A stretch of 64,000 nt of DNA from Cronobacter sakazakii (GCF_000982825.1 NZ_CP011047.1:3472001-3536000), one strand, 5' to 3'. Shown: positions 34,145-43,380, numbered from the stretch's first letter. The notes: a model not told the origin generated them from the letters alone. A program made the numbers and translations.

Positions 34145-35635
34145 TTAGCCGACGCTGTGCTCAAGGCTAATGGCTAATAATTTTTGCGCTTCGACCGCGA
34201 ATTCCAGCGGCAGCTCTGAGAAGACATCCTTACAGAAGCCGTTAACGATCATGGAGATAGCGTCTTCTTCGCTGATCCCGCGCTGCAGGCAGTAGAACAG
34301 CTGGTCTTCGCCGATACGCGACGTAGTTGCCTCGTGCTCAAGCTGGGCGCTGTTGTTGCGGCACTCGACATACGGGAAGGTATGCGCGCCGCAGTCCGGG
34401 CCAATCAGCATCGAGTCGCACTGCGTGAAGTTACGGGCGTTGGTGGCGGTCGGCATAATTTTTACCAGGCCGCGATAACTGTTCTGGCTTTTGCCGGCGG
34501 AGATGCCTTTAGAGATGATCGTCGATTTGGTGTTTTTACCGATGTGGATCATCTTGGTGCCGGTATCCGCCTGCTGATGGCCGCTGGTCAGCGCCACCGA
34601 GTAGAACTCGCCGATGGAGTTGTCGCCGCGCAGGATGACGCTCGGGTATTTCCAGGTGATGGCCGAACCGGTTTCCGATTGCGTCCAGGACATCTTGCTG
34701 TTTTCGCCTTCGCACAGCGCGCGCTTGGTCACGAAGTTCAGGATGCCGCCGGTGTTGTTATCGCCGGGGAACCAGTTCTGCACCGTCGAATATTTCACTT
34801 CAGCGTCTTTATGGATGATGACTTCCACCACCGCCGCGTGAAGCTGGTAGCTGTCGCGCACCGGCGCGGAACAGCCTTCGATATAGCTCACGTAGCTGCC
34901 TTCATCCGCCACCAGAATGGTGCGTTCGAACTGGCCGGTTTTCTCGGCGTTGATACGAAAATAGGTGGAGAGCTCCATCGGGCAGCGCACGCCTTTCGGC
35001 ACGTAGATAAAGGTGCCGTCGGAGGCGACTGCCGCGTTCAGCGCGGCGAAGAAGTTATCGTTCGACGGCACGACGGTGCCGATGTATTTCTTCACCAGCT
35101 CCGGGTGATCGTGAATCGCTTCGCCGAACGAGCAGAAGATAATGCCCTGCTCTGCCAGCTTGTCGCGGTAGGTGGTGGCGACGGAAACGGAGTCAAAAAT
35201 GGCGTCCACCGCCACTTCCCGGCCTTCACGCACCGGTACGCCGAGCTGGTTAAACGCCTCTTCCACTTCCTGCGTCAGGTAGCTGTTATTGTTGCCGCCC
35301 GGCTGCTGCACCGCGCCCGGCTGTGAGGCACAGGCGTCGTCGCAATGGCCGCAGGAGGGGGCAGAATAGTAGCTGTAGTCCTGATAATTCAGTTTGTCGT
35401 AATGCGCGTGCAGCCAGTGCGGCTCTTCCATCTCAAGCCAGGCGCGGTACGCGCTCAGGCGAAATTCGAGCATCCACTCAGGCTCGTTGCGTTTGGCTGA
35501 AATGGCGCGCACCACCTCTTCGCTGATGCCGTGCGCCAGTTCATCGGTCTGAAGCCGGGTAAAGAAGCCCTCTTTATAGTTCAGGGGGCCGCTCCAGGTG
35601 TTCACATCGTCAGTTGCTTCACTGTTACGGGACAT
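34145..35635 (-). CDS. sufB: Fe-S cluster scaffold SufB
   Basis: A 496-residue scaffold on which the [4Fe-4S] cluster is built; E. coli SufB has 495. The key Cys of the C-terminal core is in NFTQCDSMLIG (about 405), and the Glu proposed as a ligand is in QLEHEATTSRIG. A CGHCDDAC cysteine group lies near the N-terminus. It starts two bases after sufA ends. Confidence 0.97.
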   Translation of the reverse strand: MSRNSEATDDVNTWSGPLNYKEGFFTRLQTDELAHGISEEVVRAISAKRNEPEWMLEFRLSAYRAWLEMEEPHWLHAHYDKLNYQDYSYYSAPSCGHCDDACASQPGAVQQPGGNNNSYLTQEVEEAFNQLGVPVREGREVAVDAIFDSVSVATTYRDKLAEQGIIFCSFGEAIHDHPELVKKYIGTVVPSNDNFFAALNAAVASDGTFIYVPKGVRCPMELSTYFRINAEKTGQFERTILVADEGSYVSYIEGCSAPVRDSYQLHAAVVEVIIHKDAEVKYSTVQNWFPGDNNTGGILNFVTKRALCEGENSKMSWTQSETGSAITWKYPSVILRGDNSIGEFYSVALTSGHQQADTGTKMIHIGKNTKSTIISKGISAGKSQNSYRGLVKIMPTATNARNFTQCDSMLIGPDCGAHTFPYVECRNNSAQLEHEATTSRIGEDQLFYCLQRGISEEDAISMIVNGFCKDVFSELPLEFAVEAQKLLAISLEHSVG

Positions 35636-35637
35636 AA

Positions 35638-36015
35638 TTACTCCGCCTGGACCCCAAAACTTTCACCGCAGCCGCACGCGTGCTGCGCTTTAGGGTTATT
35701 GAATTTGAAAATCTGATTTAAGCCTTCGCGCACGTAATCCACTTCGGTGCCGTCGATAAACGGCATCGCCTGAAGCGGAACATAAAGCCGCGCGCCATCG
35801 GTCTCGAACACGAGGTCTTCGTCTTTCGGCTCGCTGACGGTGTCCAGCACATAGCCAAACCCGGCGCAGCCACTCTGTTTAACGCTAAGACGCACCCCCA
35901 GCAGACCCGGCTTCTGCGCCATTAAGTCGCGAATATGTCTGGCCGCGTCTGGGGTCATCGTCAGGCCCTGCCAGTTAAACTCAGCGGGGTTGAACGTACC
36001 GGTTTGTGATTCCAT
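35638..36015 (-). CDS. sufA: A-type Fe-S carrier SufA
   Basis: A 125-residue A-type carrier (HesB/IscA family) that accepts clusters from SufBC2D and passes them to apoproteins. The three cluster cysteines are in KQSGCAGFG and the C-terminal CGCGES. It is the first gene of sufABCDSE. It is three residues longer at the C-terminus (QAE) than E. coli SufA. CAGGAGGC precedes the ATG. Confidence 0.96.
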   Translation of the reverse strand: MESQTGTFNPAEFNWQGLTMTPDAARHIRDLMAQKPGLLGVRLSVKQSGCAGFGYVLDTVSEPKDEDLVFETDGARLYVPLQAMPFIDGTEVDYVREGLNQIFKFNNPKAQHACGCGESFGVQAE

Positions 36016-36056
36016 AGGTCTGCCTCCTGGAGTGAGTGCCTTTCGGGCGATAACGC

Positions 36057-36085
36057 TATGTTAGTGGTAATAATTCTCACTTCAA
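36057..36085 (-). promoter_or_regulatory. suf promoter with Fur-like box
   Basis: On the minus strand TTGAAG (36085-36080) and AACATA (36062-36057) are separated by 17 bases. The spacer contains GTGAGAATTATTACCAC, which resembles a Fur box; in E. coli Fur and IscR compete for an overlapping site here. IHF and OxyR sites known in E. coli were not located with confidence. Confidence 0.5.
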
Positions 36086-36356
36086 CCTCTGCGCATCAGG
36101 GGTATTACCCTAAACGGCACTTTTTGAACACTTTCATTAAGCATAGACCCTCTCTGCGAGCGTGCAGCGGGCAAAAATGGCGAGAAAATATTTTTATTTA
36201 TCAATAAATTAACAAGAGAGACGAAGAGATTAAGCGGCAGCGTGAGCGTCTGAGGAAAAGATGTATCGTTTATACCTATTTATGCTATAGATTCCTTGGG
36301 CAACGGTAAATCAAACACTTATTTTACTGTGGACTGAAAGAGTGTTGAGGACGAGC

Positions 36357-36518
36357 ATGAGCTTATGCGGGCACTATTTCGCCTCAAACGTTCGCCTCAA
36401 AACACGCCCTGGGACGATTTTTGCCCGCAAATTTACTCCAAAGGCATGTCTGCCCCAAAATTCGCTTTTAAGCGTACATCTGCCTGTCACGCGCTTTTAT
36501 CTCCTCAACACCCCGTGA
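36357..36518 (+). CDS. Possible 53-residue small protein, unrecognised
   Basis: An open frame of 53 codons starting MSLCGHYFASNVRLK and ending ...FYLLNTP. It has a good ribosome site (GAGGA, five bases before ATG) and, about 65 bases upstream, an extended -10 promoter element (TGCTATAGA). There is no membrane segment, and I recognise no family. The segment could instead be the 3' part of a noncoding RNA, or chance. It faces the convergent phytase gene, whose stop is seven bases beyond. Confidence 0.25.
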   Translation: MSLCGHYFASNVRLKTRPGTIFARKFTPKACLPQNSLLSVHLPVTRFYLLNTP

Positions 36519-36525
36519 AAGATAT

Positions 36526-37842
36526 TTATCGGTTTATCTCAGCCATGACTGCACATTCTGGAACACGTATTGTCTGCACAATGTCATTAAAGCGTTTTAA
36601 CGAGCACATTCCCTCAGCATTTTTATCCTGACAGGAGGGCAACGGAAGCACAATTTTGTATGGTAAAGAGGATGATGAAGAAGACTTAAACTCTCGCATC
36701 TGTTGAAAGGTCTGATAAAAAAAAGAAATTTGGATCCAGTCAGTATTATCACTTACTCGCTTCCATCTTTCGAAAACCAGCTCCCCGCCTGGAGGCGTAT
36801 TATCAGGCTGACCGGGTAAAGACCAGTTAAGATCGAATACCCCACTGAGATTGGCAATATTAGTGTCATGCCCCGCAATAAATAATAAAGAGACGGGCAA
36901 TTTAATACCGTAAGGATTTTCTGTTGCCCCATTGCTGATTAATGCCCGGCTTATCAAATCGAGCAGTGGAGTTGCTCTGGTACGTGCAACTTCAGGCGTT
37001 CTTTGCAAAAGATCGAACTGAGCATTATGCAGACGTAATAATTCTGTCCATTGTTTCTCGCCGTGAATCCGCCCCCATGCGACCTCTGGCATTCCCTGCG
37101 CCTCTTGCAACAGAAATATTTCGGTCAGCGTGGAAGACAGGCTCCATGCGCCGGATAATGAGACGTTATCTGGAGAAACGCTGAGTTCTGAAGGTAACAC
37201 TCCCGTGAGCGTGCAGCCAGGCTGACGTGGTGATTTGCATGCTGCTGACTGTGAGAAATTGAGCACCTGTTCCAGAGTACGGAATGCAGAGTCATAACGC
37301 TGCGTGTACCGTTCAATATTTCCTTCCGCCCGTGCCAGAATCGCTTCCCTGGTCTTTGATACATTAAACGAGCACACACCCGTTTTTACTGGATTGAACA
37401 GGGGATCTTTTTTATCAAGCTCTTTTTGATAATGAACTTTATTTTGACATCCCGGCGCAAATCCAGCCAGAAATGCCTCACCGGTTTTACGCGTGCGCTG
37501 ATCGGTATCTGCAATAACGGCCACCTGCTCAGGTGAAGGACATCCGTGACTTTCCAGAATCCTTTTATCGAGGAGTACTCTCTTTTGGTATCGTCCCAGT
37601 TCGGTGACAAGCTCACCGCCCCGGGCCGTCAACCAGCCCAGCGGAACATCCCATTGAGGCCAGGGGTAAGGTGTGACCTCCTGCATTAACGGCGTAAACT
37701 TTGTTGGCGCTCTGACTCCGTGGCGACTGACTATCACTACGCGTTCAAGCTTCATTTTATCAGCCCCTTGCGCATGTAACGGGAAAACACCAGGCATGAA
37801 AATAAAAATGAAGAGGAATAAATGAAGAAATAGCGTTTTCAT
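36526..37842 (-). CDS. appA: Periplasmic AppA-type phytase / acid phosphatase
   Basis: A 438-residue histidine acid phosphatase (branch 2). The signal peptide ends near residue 24 (LHA). The phosphohistidine motif RHGVRAPTK is at 40-48, and the proton donor HDTN at 325-328. Blocks such as LTEIFLLQEAQGMPE, TPEVARTRATPLLDLI and LPGQPDNTPPGGELVFERW match E. coli AppA (432 residues), which releases phosphate from phytate and phosphate esters. It lies between suf and menI, not with cbdAB/appCB as in E. coli. Codon use is visibly more AT-rich than in the neighbours, which suggests acquisition. AppA orthology is inferred from similarity; the symbol is used for the family. Confidence 0.88.
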   Translation of the reverse strand: MKTLFLHLFLFIFIFMPGVFPLHAQGADKMKLERVVIVSRHGVRAPTKFTPLMQEVTPYPWPQWDVPLGWLTARGGELVTELGRYQKRVLLDKRILESHGCPSPEQVAVIADTDQRTRKTGEAFLAGFAPGCQNKVHYQKELDKKDPLFNPVKTGVCSFNVSKTREAILARAEGNIERYTQRYDSAFRTLEQVLNFSQSAACKSPRQPGCTLTGVLPSELSVSPDNVSLSGAWSLSSTLTEIFLLQEAQGMPEVAWGRIHGEKQWTELLRLHNAQFDLLQRTPEVARTRATPLLDLISRALISNGATENPYGIKLPVSLLFIAGHDTNIANLSGVFDLNWSLPGQPDNTPPGGELVFERWKRVSDNTDWIQISFFYQTFQQMREFKSSSSSSLPYKIVLPLPSCQDKNAEGMCSLKRFNDIVQTIRVPECAVMAEINR

Positions 37843-38277
37843 TGTCAGCCAACCTTATAGTTAAGGAACCATAAATCGCTAAAACAGGCATTCTTTGCTT
37901 GTTATTTTATCACAGCAGAACACCTGACACGCCACTTTTCCAGTGGTTCTCCTTGTATAAGAGGGTGAGCTCATTACCTGTCCCGCTATTATTCACCACT
38001 TAAAACAATCGCAAGCATGGATTATTTCAGATTAAATACTTACCTGTGCCTCTGATAAAATCGGCGTGTGTGATTTAACTGATGAGGTGATGACTTTTTA
38101 TAGAAATAAAAAGGTGAAATAAGATGTTTAATAGAGTTTCACTATAAAAATGAAATCTACAGACCACAATCAAAAGTAATAACAGTGAAAGCGCTGGGCA
38201 AATCAGAAAAATCGACAGACTGGTCAGGAAATACTAAAAAAGCGCCATCTCTGGCGCTTTTTATGCCGGAGCGAAAT
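37843..38277. other. AT-rich spacer between menI and the phytase gene
   Basis: This contains no supported gene. It is AT-rich like the phytase gene and probably arrived with it. It should hold the phytase promoter at its left end. A bidirectional-looking terminator (38236-38261) for menI lies at its right end. Confidence 0.6.
38236..38261 (-). terminator. Terminator of the ydiJ-menI unit
   Basis: AAAAAGCGCCA-TCTC-TGGCGCTTTTT forms a symmetrical hairpin with A and T runs, 17 bases after the menI stop; it can act on either strand. Confidence 0.85.
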
Positions 38278-38688
38278 CTACACCACCGCCGTCGTCAGCC
38301 GTGATGAACAGCAGAGGCGCTCCTGCTCGTCGAAGATCTCTATCTGCCACACCTGATGACGCCGCCCGACATGCACCGCGCGGCAGACGCCGCGCACGCG
38401 GCCACTGCGCACGCTGCGCAGGTGATTGGCGTTAACTTCAAGCCCGACGACCTTCTGCTCGCCCTCGGTGCAGAGATAACCCGCCACCGAGCCGAGCGTT
38501 TCCGCCAGCACCACCGACGCGCCGCCGTGCAGCAGCCCAAACGGTTGATGCGTGCGGTTGTCCACCGGCATGGTGGCTTCAATCTCACGCTCATCGAGCC
38601 GGGTAAAACGGATATCGAGCAGCCCGACCATATTATTCGCGCCCATGGCGTTGAGCGCCTCAAGCGTCGCGGTACGTCGCCAGATCAT
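38278..38688 (-). CDS. menI: 1,4-dihydroxy-2-naphthoyl-CoA hydrolase MenI
   Basis: A 136-residue hotdog-fold thioesterase, the length of E. coli MenI (YdiI). It hydrolyses DHNA-CoA in menaquinone synthesis. The conserved core FGLLHGGASVVLAETLGS contains the catalytic Glu near 63. The start MIWRRTATLEALNAMG overlaps the ydiJ stop by four bases (ATGA); frames further upstream are inside ydiJ. Confidence 0.95.
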   Translation of the reverse strand: MIWRRTATLEALNAMGANNMVGLLDIRFTRLDEREIEATMPVDNRTHQPFGLLHGGASVVLAETLGSVAGYLCTEGEQKVVGLEVNANHLRSVRSGRVRGVCRAVHVGRRHQVWQIEIFDEQERLCCSSRLTTAVV

Positions 38689-41600
38689 ACAATCATCCCC
38701 AGTAGCGCCTGTAATGGATGGCGCACGCCGCTGCCCTCGATACGTTTCACCTGGCTGCGGCACGAATAGCCCGTGGCGAGACACCGCGTGCGCGGCAGCC
38801 GCTGCATCGCCTGGTGCCACGACAGCTCATAGATACCGAGCGAGTTGGCGTGGTTTTTCACCTCATGGCCGTAGGTGCCCGCCATGCCGCAGCAGCCGAC
38901 GTTCACGCCTTCAAGCTTCGCGCCGAATTTGGCGAAAATCGCGGCCCACTGCCCGGCGGTGCCCGGCAGCGCGGTCACTTCCGTACAGTGGCCAAAGAGA
39001 TACCACGGCTCACCACCCACGGGCGAAGCCGGGCGCTCCGCCAGCGCGGTGGTAAGCCACTCATGCACCAGCTGCACGTGGAATTCGCCGCGCGTCTCGC
39101 CAAGCGTCTGCTTATATTCATCGCGATAGCACAGCACCAGCGCCGGATCGACGCCCACCATCGGCATGCCGAGCGCCGCGACGCGGTTTAAGAAATCAGC
39201 CGTTTTCCGCGCGGTGCGGGCGAAACGCTGGAGAAAGCCTTTGATGTGCTGCGCTTTGCCGTTCGGCGAGAACGGCAAGACCACCGGCTGGAAGCCGAGC
39301 TTTTCGCACAGCCGCACGAAATCGGCCACCACCTGCGCGTCGTAATAGCTGGTGAACGGATCCTGCACCACCAGCACGGTGCGCGCTTTTTCGGCTTCGG
39401 TGAGGCGTTCCAGCTCTTCAAGCGTCATGCCCGCGCTGCGATGCCCCACCAGTTGCTGTTGCAGCGTCGGCGTAGAGAGCAGCGGCAGGTCGACCATGCC
39501 GATATGCCGTTCCGAAAGTGAACGCACCCACGGCTGGCTCATAAAGAAGTTAAAGGTTTTCGGCGCGCGGGCCATCAGCGGCGCGTAGCTTTCCACCGTG
39601 GCAATCAGGTGGTCGCGCACCGGGCGTAGATAGCGCGTGTGGTAAAGCTGCAAAAAGCGCGACCGGAACTCCGGCACGTCGATTTTAATCGGGCACTGGG
39701 TGGAGCAGGCTTTACAGGCGAGACAGCCGCTCATCGCCTCTTTCACCTCGTGCGAGAAGTCATATTCACCGCGTTCGGCGTGCCAGCTATTGCGGGTGCG
39801 CTCAATGAGCGAGCGCAGACTGGCGCGCTTTTGCGGCAGCGCTTTTTCGAGCGCCAGCGGGTCAACGCCACGGTCGGAGAGCAGCCGCAGCCACTCGCGC
39901 ACCAGCGTCGCGCGCCCTTTCGGCGAGTGAATGCGATTGCTGGTGATTTTCATCGACGGGCACATCGGGCTTTTCACATCAAAATTGAAACACAGGCCAT
40001 TACCGTTGCACTCCATCGCGCCGCGCCAGGAGGTGCGCACCGCGAGCGGGATCTGGCGATCAAACGTGCCGCGTTTCACCGCATCCACCTTCATCATCGG
40101 CGCGTCGAGGCCATATGGCGCACAGATTTTACCAGGGTTCAGGCGGTTATCCGGGTCGAATGCCGCCTTGATGCGCCGCAGTTCGTCATACAGCGTTTCG
40201 CCGAAAAACGCCGGGCTATATTCCGCACGAAAGCCTTTGCCGTGCTCGCCCCACAACAGGCCACCGTAGCGGGCGGTGAGCGCCACAACCTCATCAGAGA
40301 TGCGCTTCATCAGGACTTCCTGCTGCGGATCGCACATATCCAGCGCCGGACGCACATGCAGCACACCCGCGTCCACATGGCCAAACATGCCGTAGCTCAG
40401 CCCGTGACCGTCCAGCAGCGCGCGGAACTCGGCGATGTAATCGGCCAGATGCTCCGGCGGAACGCAGGTATCTTCAGCAAACGGGATCGGCTTGGCGAGC
40501 CCTTTGGCGTTACCCAGCAGCCCGACCGCTTTTTTACGCATCGCGTAGATACGCTCGACGCCCGAGAGATCCCGGCAGACCTGCCAGCCAATGATGCCGC
40601 CCTGCTCCTGCGCCATAAACTCATCGAGCCGCGCGCACAGCGCTTCAACGCGCTGGTCAATCAGCGCTTCGTCATCGCCGGCGAATTCCACGATATTAAG
40701 ACCGAGCATCGTTTTGTCCGGCACGTCGGTAATCAGCTCGCGCACCGAATGCCAGACGATATCTTCACGCGCCAGGTTCAGCACGCGGGAATCGACGGTT
40801 TCCACCGACAGCGCCTGCGCCTCGACCATAAACGGCGCGCTGCGCAGTGCGGAATCGAAAGAGTCATATTTAACGTTGACCAGACGGCGCACTTTCGGCA
40901 GCGGCGTGATATCGAGCCGCGCTTCGGTGATAAACGCCAGCGTACCTTCCGATCCGCACAGAATACGGGTCAGGTCAAATTCTGAAAGTGAGTCGTTAAA
41001 GACGTGACGCAGGTCGTAGCCGGTGAGGAAGCGGTTGAGCTTCGGAAACTTCTCCAGGATCAGCGCGCGCTGCTCGCGGCAGCGCTCCAGTACGGTGTGG
41101 TAAACGCGCCCGAGCGTGGTCTGCGCGCGGCCCAGCTCTTCGGCAAGCGCGGTTGGCATCGCCTGGGTATCCAGAATATCGCCGCCCAGCAGCACCGCAC
41201 GCACGCCAAGTACGTGATCGGACGTTTTTCCGTATACCAGCGAGCCTTGCCCTGAGGCATCGGTATTGATCATCCCGCCAAGCGTGGCGCGGTTGCTGGT
41301 GGAAAGCTCCGGCGAGAAGAAATAGCCGAAGGGCTTCAGGTATTCGTTAAGCTGATCTTTGATAACGCCCGCTTCGACGCGCACCCAACCCTGTTCCGGG
41401 TTGATTTCAATAATGCGGTTCATGTAGCGCGACATATCGACCACGATCCCCTGATTCAGGGACTGGCCGTTGGTGCCGGTGCCGCCGCCGCGCGGGGTGA
41501 AAATCAGCGATTTAAAGCGCGGTTCGGCGGCGAGACGCGCCATCAGCGCCACATCGGCGGTGGAGCGGGGGAAAATCACCGCGTCGGGAAGGAGCTGGTA

Positions 41601-41741
41601 GATACTGTTGTCGGTCGCCATCGTGAGGCGATCGGCGTAGTTCGTGGCGGTATCGCCGGTAAAACCCTGTTGCTCCAGTGCCTGCAAAAAATTCAGCACC
41701 ACCTGTACCAGCCCGGGTGCCTGAGAAATTTGTGGGATCAT
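38685..41741 (-). CDS. ydiJ: FAD-linked dehydrogenase with Fe-S domain YdiJ
   Basis: A 1018-residue membrane-peripheral oxidoreductase, the same length as E. coli YdiJ. The N-terminal half is a PCMH-type FAD domain (TPRGGGTGTNGQSLNQGIVV) with a lactate/glycolate-oxidase-like cap. After about residue 640 a ferredoxin-type cluster motif CLACKACSTQCP and CCG-type cysteine regions follow. Homologues oxidise D-2-hydroxy acids; YdiJ has been linked to D-2-hydroxyglutarate, which I give as a family-based suggestion. The gene is coupled to menI downstream and diverges from ydiK. Confidence 0.93.
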   Translation of the reverse strand: MIPQISQAPGLVQVVLNFLQALEQQGFTGDTATNYADRLTMATDNSIYQLLPDAVIFPRSTADVALMARLAAEPRFKSLIFTPRGGGTGTNGQSLNQGIVVDMSRYMNRIIEINPEQGWVRVEAGVIKDQLNEYLKPFGYFFSPELSTSNRATLGGMINTDASGQGSLVYGKTSDHVLGVRAVLLGGDILDTQAMPTALAEELGRAQTTLGRVYHTVLERCREQRALILEKFPKLNRFLTGYDLRHVFNDSLSEFDLTRILCGSEGTLAFITEARLDITPLPKVRRLVNVKYDSFDSALRSAPFMVEAQALSVETVDSRVLNLAREDIVWHSVRELITDVPDKTMLGLNIVEFAGDDEALIDQRVEALCARLDEFMAQEQGGIIGWQVCRDLSGVERIYAMRKKAVGLLGNAKGLAKPIPFAEDTCVPPEHLADYIAEFRALLDGHGLSYGMFGHVDAGVLHVRPALDMCDPQQEVLMKRISDEVVALTARYGGLLWGEHGKGFRAEYSPAFFGETLYDELRRIKAAFDPDNRLNPGKICAPYGLDAPMMKVDAVKRGTFDRQIPLAVRTSWRGAMECNGNGLCFNFDVKSPMCPSMKITSNRIHSPKGRATLVREWLRLLSDRGVDPLALEKALPQKRASLRSLIERTRNSWHAERGEYDFSHEVKEAMSGCLACKACSTQCPIKIDVPEFRSRFLQLYHTRYLRPVRDHLIATVESYAPLMARAPKTFNFFMSQPWVRSLSERHIGMVDLPLLSTPTLQQQLVGHRSAGMTLEELERLTEAEKARTVLVVQDPFTSYYDAQVVADFVRLCEKLGFQPVVLPFSPNGKAQHIKGFLQRFARTARKTADFLNRVAALGMPMVGVDPALVLCYRDEYKQTLGETRGEFHVQLVHEWLTTALAERPASPVGGEPWYLFGHCTEVTALPGTAGQWAAIFAKFGAKLEGVNVGCCGMAGTYGHEVKNHANSLGIYELSWHQAMQRLPRTRCLATGYSCRSQVKRIEGSGVRHPLQALLGMIV

Positions 41742-41774
41742 GGATCCTGAACCTGCCTGACAATGAGATGTTGG

Positions 41775-41790
41775 AAGTTATCGTTTGCGT
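41775..41790. promoter_or_regulatory. Candidate PurR half-conserved operator
   Basis: AAGTTATC-GTTTGCGT: the right half is a perfect PurR half-site (GTTTGCGT), the left half is degraded. In E. coli ydiK belongs to the PurR regulon. The site lies in the ydiJ-ydiK gap about 170 bases before the ydiK start. Confidence 0.35.
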
Positions 41791-41955
41791 TGTGCCTTCA
41801 AGGTTGTATCACATTTTTACATGTCATGCCTGCCAGAAATGCGCCAGGCGTGCGGCTATCCAAATGCGCGGAAATCACTCATCATAAGAGCGCCCCACAT
41901 GGGGCGGGAGCGCCTGTTCGGGCGTAACGCGAATGACAAAAGGTGAATGTGGTTT

Positions 41956-43074
41956 ATGGTAAAACTTCGACAGCCCATGGACGTGCCGCAAATTCTGCTG
42001 TCCGTGTTGTTTCTCTCGGTCATGATCATCGCCTGCCTGTGGATTGTGCAGCCCTTTATTCTGGGCTTCGCCTGGGCAGGAACGGTGGTCATCGCCACCT
42101 GGCCGCTGTTGCTGCGGCTGCAGAAGATGCTGTGGGGCAGACGCTCACTCGCCGTCCTGGTGATGGTGCTTATCCTTATCATGCTGTTTGTGATCCCGGT
42201 GGCGCTGCTGGTTAACAGTCTTGTGGACAGCAGCGGGCCGTTTATCCACTGGCTGACGTCCGGGAAGATGACGATCCCGGATCTGGCCTGGCTTAACAGC
42301 ATCCCCTATATCGGCAATAAACTTTATCTTGGCTGGCATAACCTTGTGGAGAGCGGCGGCTCGGCCATTATGGCGAAAGTGCGCCCGTATCTTGGCACGA
42401 CGACCGGCTGGTTTATCGGCCAGGCGGCGCATCTGGGCAGACTGCTGATGCATTGCGGCCTGATGCTGCTGTTCAGCGCCCTGCTCTACTGGCGGGGCGA
42501 ACAGGTGGCGTATGGCATTCGGCATTTCGCCATTCGTCTTGCCTCGAAGCGCGGCGACGCGGCCGTGCTGCTGGCAGGCCAGGCGATCCGCGCCGTGGCG
42601 CTCGGTGTCGTCGTCACGGCGCTGGTGCAGGGCGTGCTGGGTGGTATCGGGCTGGCGATTTCCGGCATCCCTTATGCCACGCTGCTGACGGTCGTGATGA
42701 TCTTAAGCTGCCTGGTACAGCTTGGGCCGCTGCCGGTACTGGTTCCGGCGATTATCTGGCTCTACTGGAGCGGCGACGCCACCTGGGGCACCGTACTGCT
42801 TATCTGGAGCGCCGTCGTCGGCACGCTCGATAACATTATCCGCCCGATGCTGATTCGTATGGGTGCCGATCTGCCGATGGTGCTGATCCTCTCAGGGGTT
42901 ATCGGCGGGCTGATTGCATTTGGCATGATTGGCCTGTTTATCGGCCCGGTATTGCTGGCGGTATCCTGGCGTTTGTTCTCCGTCTGGGTGCGTGAAGCGC
43001 CGCTGCCGGAGGATGATTCAGAAACGGTTATCGAAGCGCTCGAAGAGAGCGACAAAGAGAAAACCGCACAGTAA
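41956..43074 (+). CDS. ydiK: AI-2E family inner membrane transporter YdiK
   Basis: A 372-residue integral membrane protein of the AI-2E exporter superfamily, close to E. coli YdiK (370 residues): WIVQPFILGFAWAGTVVIAT at the N-terminus and GGLIAFGMIGLFIGPVLLAV near the C-terminus. About eight membrane segments are visible, with a soluble region around residues 75-140. The substrate is unknown. ATG at 41956 has AGGTG at suitable distance; the ATG nine bases earlier would abut the ribosome site. Confidence 0.93.
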   Translation: MVKLRQPMDVPQILLSVLFLSVMIIACLWIVQPFILGFAWAGTVVIATWPLLLRLQKMLWGRRSLAVLVMVLILIMLFVIPVALLVNSLVDSSGPFIHWLTSGKMTIPDLAWLNSIPYIGNKLYLGWHNLVESGGSAIMAKVRPYLGTTTGWFIGQAAHLGRLLMHCGLMLLFSALLYWRGEQVAYGIRHFAIRLASKRGDAAVLLAGQAIRAVALGVVVTALVQGVLGGIGLAISGIPYATLLTVVMILSCLVQLGPLPVLVPAIIWLYWSGDATWGTVLLIWSAVVGTLDNIIRPMLIRMGADLPMVLILSGVIGGLIAFGMIGLFIGPVLLAVSWRLFSVWVREAPLPEDDSETVIEALEESDKEKTAQ

Positions 43075-43082
43075 AAAACGCA

Positions 43083-43102
43083 GGCGGGGAAACCCGCCTT
43101 TT
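43083..43102 (+). terminator. Terminator of ydiK
   Basis: GGCGGG-GAAA-CCCGCC followed by TTTT, directly after the ydiK stop. Confidence 0.85.
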
Positions 43103-43208
43103 ACTTAAGTATTGCTTATTAATTATTTCACTTCCCTACTGGTCAGACCCGTGATTTATCGTAAATCCCGTGGTTTGAGTCTTTAATAATTCATTAACGC
43201 TGAACTAT

Positions 43209-43226
43209 TGAGACGAATCTGATCGA
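43209..43226 (+). promoter_or_regulatory. RcsB box of rprA
   Basis: TGAGACGAATCTGATCG upstream of rprA matches the sequence through which RcsB activates rprA in E. coli. The promoter region TACTATTAAT follows before the RNA start. Confidence 0.7.
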
Positions 43227-43257
43227 CGCTAAAAATGGATAAGCCTACTATTAATCC

Positions 43258-43363
43258 ACGGTTATAAATCAACGTCTTGATTTATAAACATGGAAATCCC
43301 CTGAGTGAAACAACGAATTGCTGTGTGTAGTCTTTGCCCATCTCCCACGATGGGCTTTTTTTT
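43258..43363 (+). ncRNA. rprA: Small regulatory RNA RprA
   Basis: About 106 bases nearly identical to E. coli RprA: ACGGTTATAAATCAACG at the start, the conserved central block CCCCTGAGTGAAACAACGAA and the end TTTGCCCATCTCCCACGATG followed by a T-run terminator. It is an Hfq-dependent RNA that activates rpoS translation and represses targets such as csgD and ydaM under Rcs stress signalling. It lies just after ydiK, as in E. coli. A small difference in the first stem is CGTCTTG instead of CATATTG. Confidence 0.96.
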
Positions 43364-43380
43364 ATTCTGTGACTGGTTAA

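Larger units (their letters stand above)
36016..36525. other. Gap between sufA and the phytase gene
   Basis: The left part holds the suf promoter region. The middle (36170-36300) is AT-rich. A plus-strand extended -10 element TGCTATAGA at 36283-36291 precedes a possible small ORF (36357-36518). In E. coli the region upstream of sufA contains the small RNA gene rydB; I cannot confirm an orthologue by eye. Confidence 0.5.
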
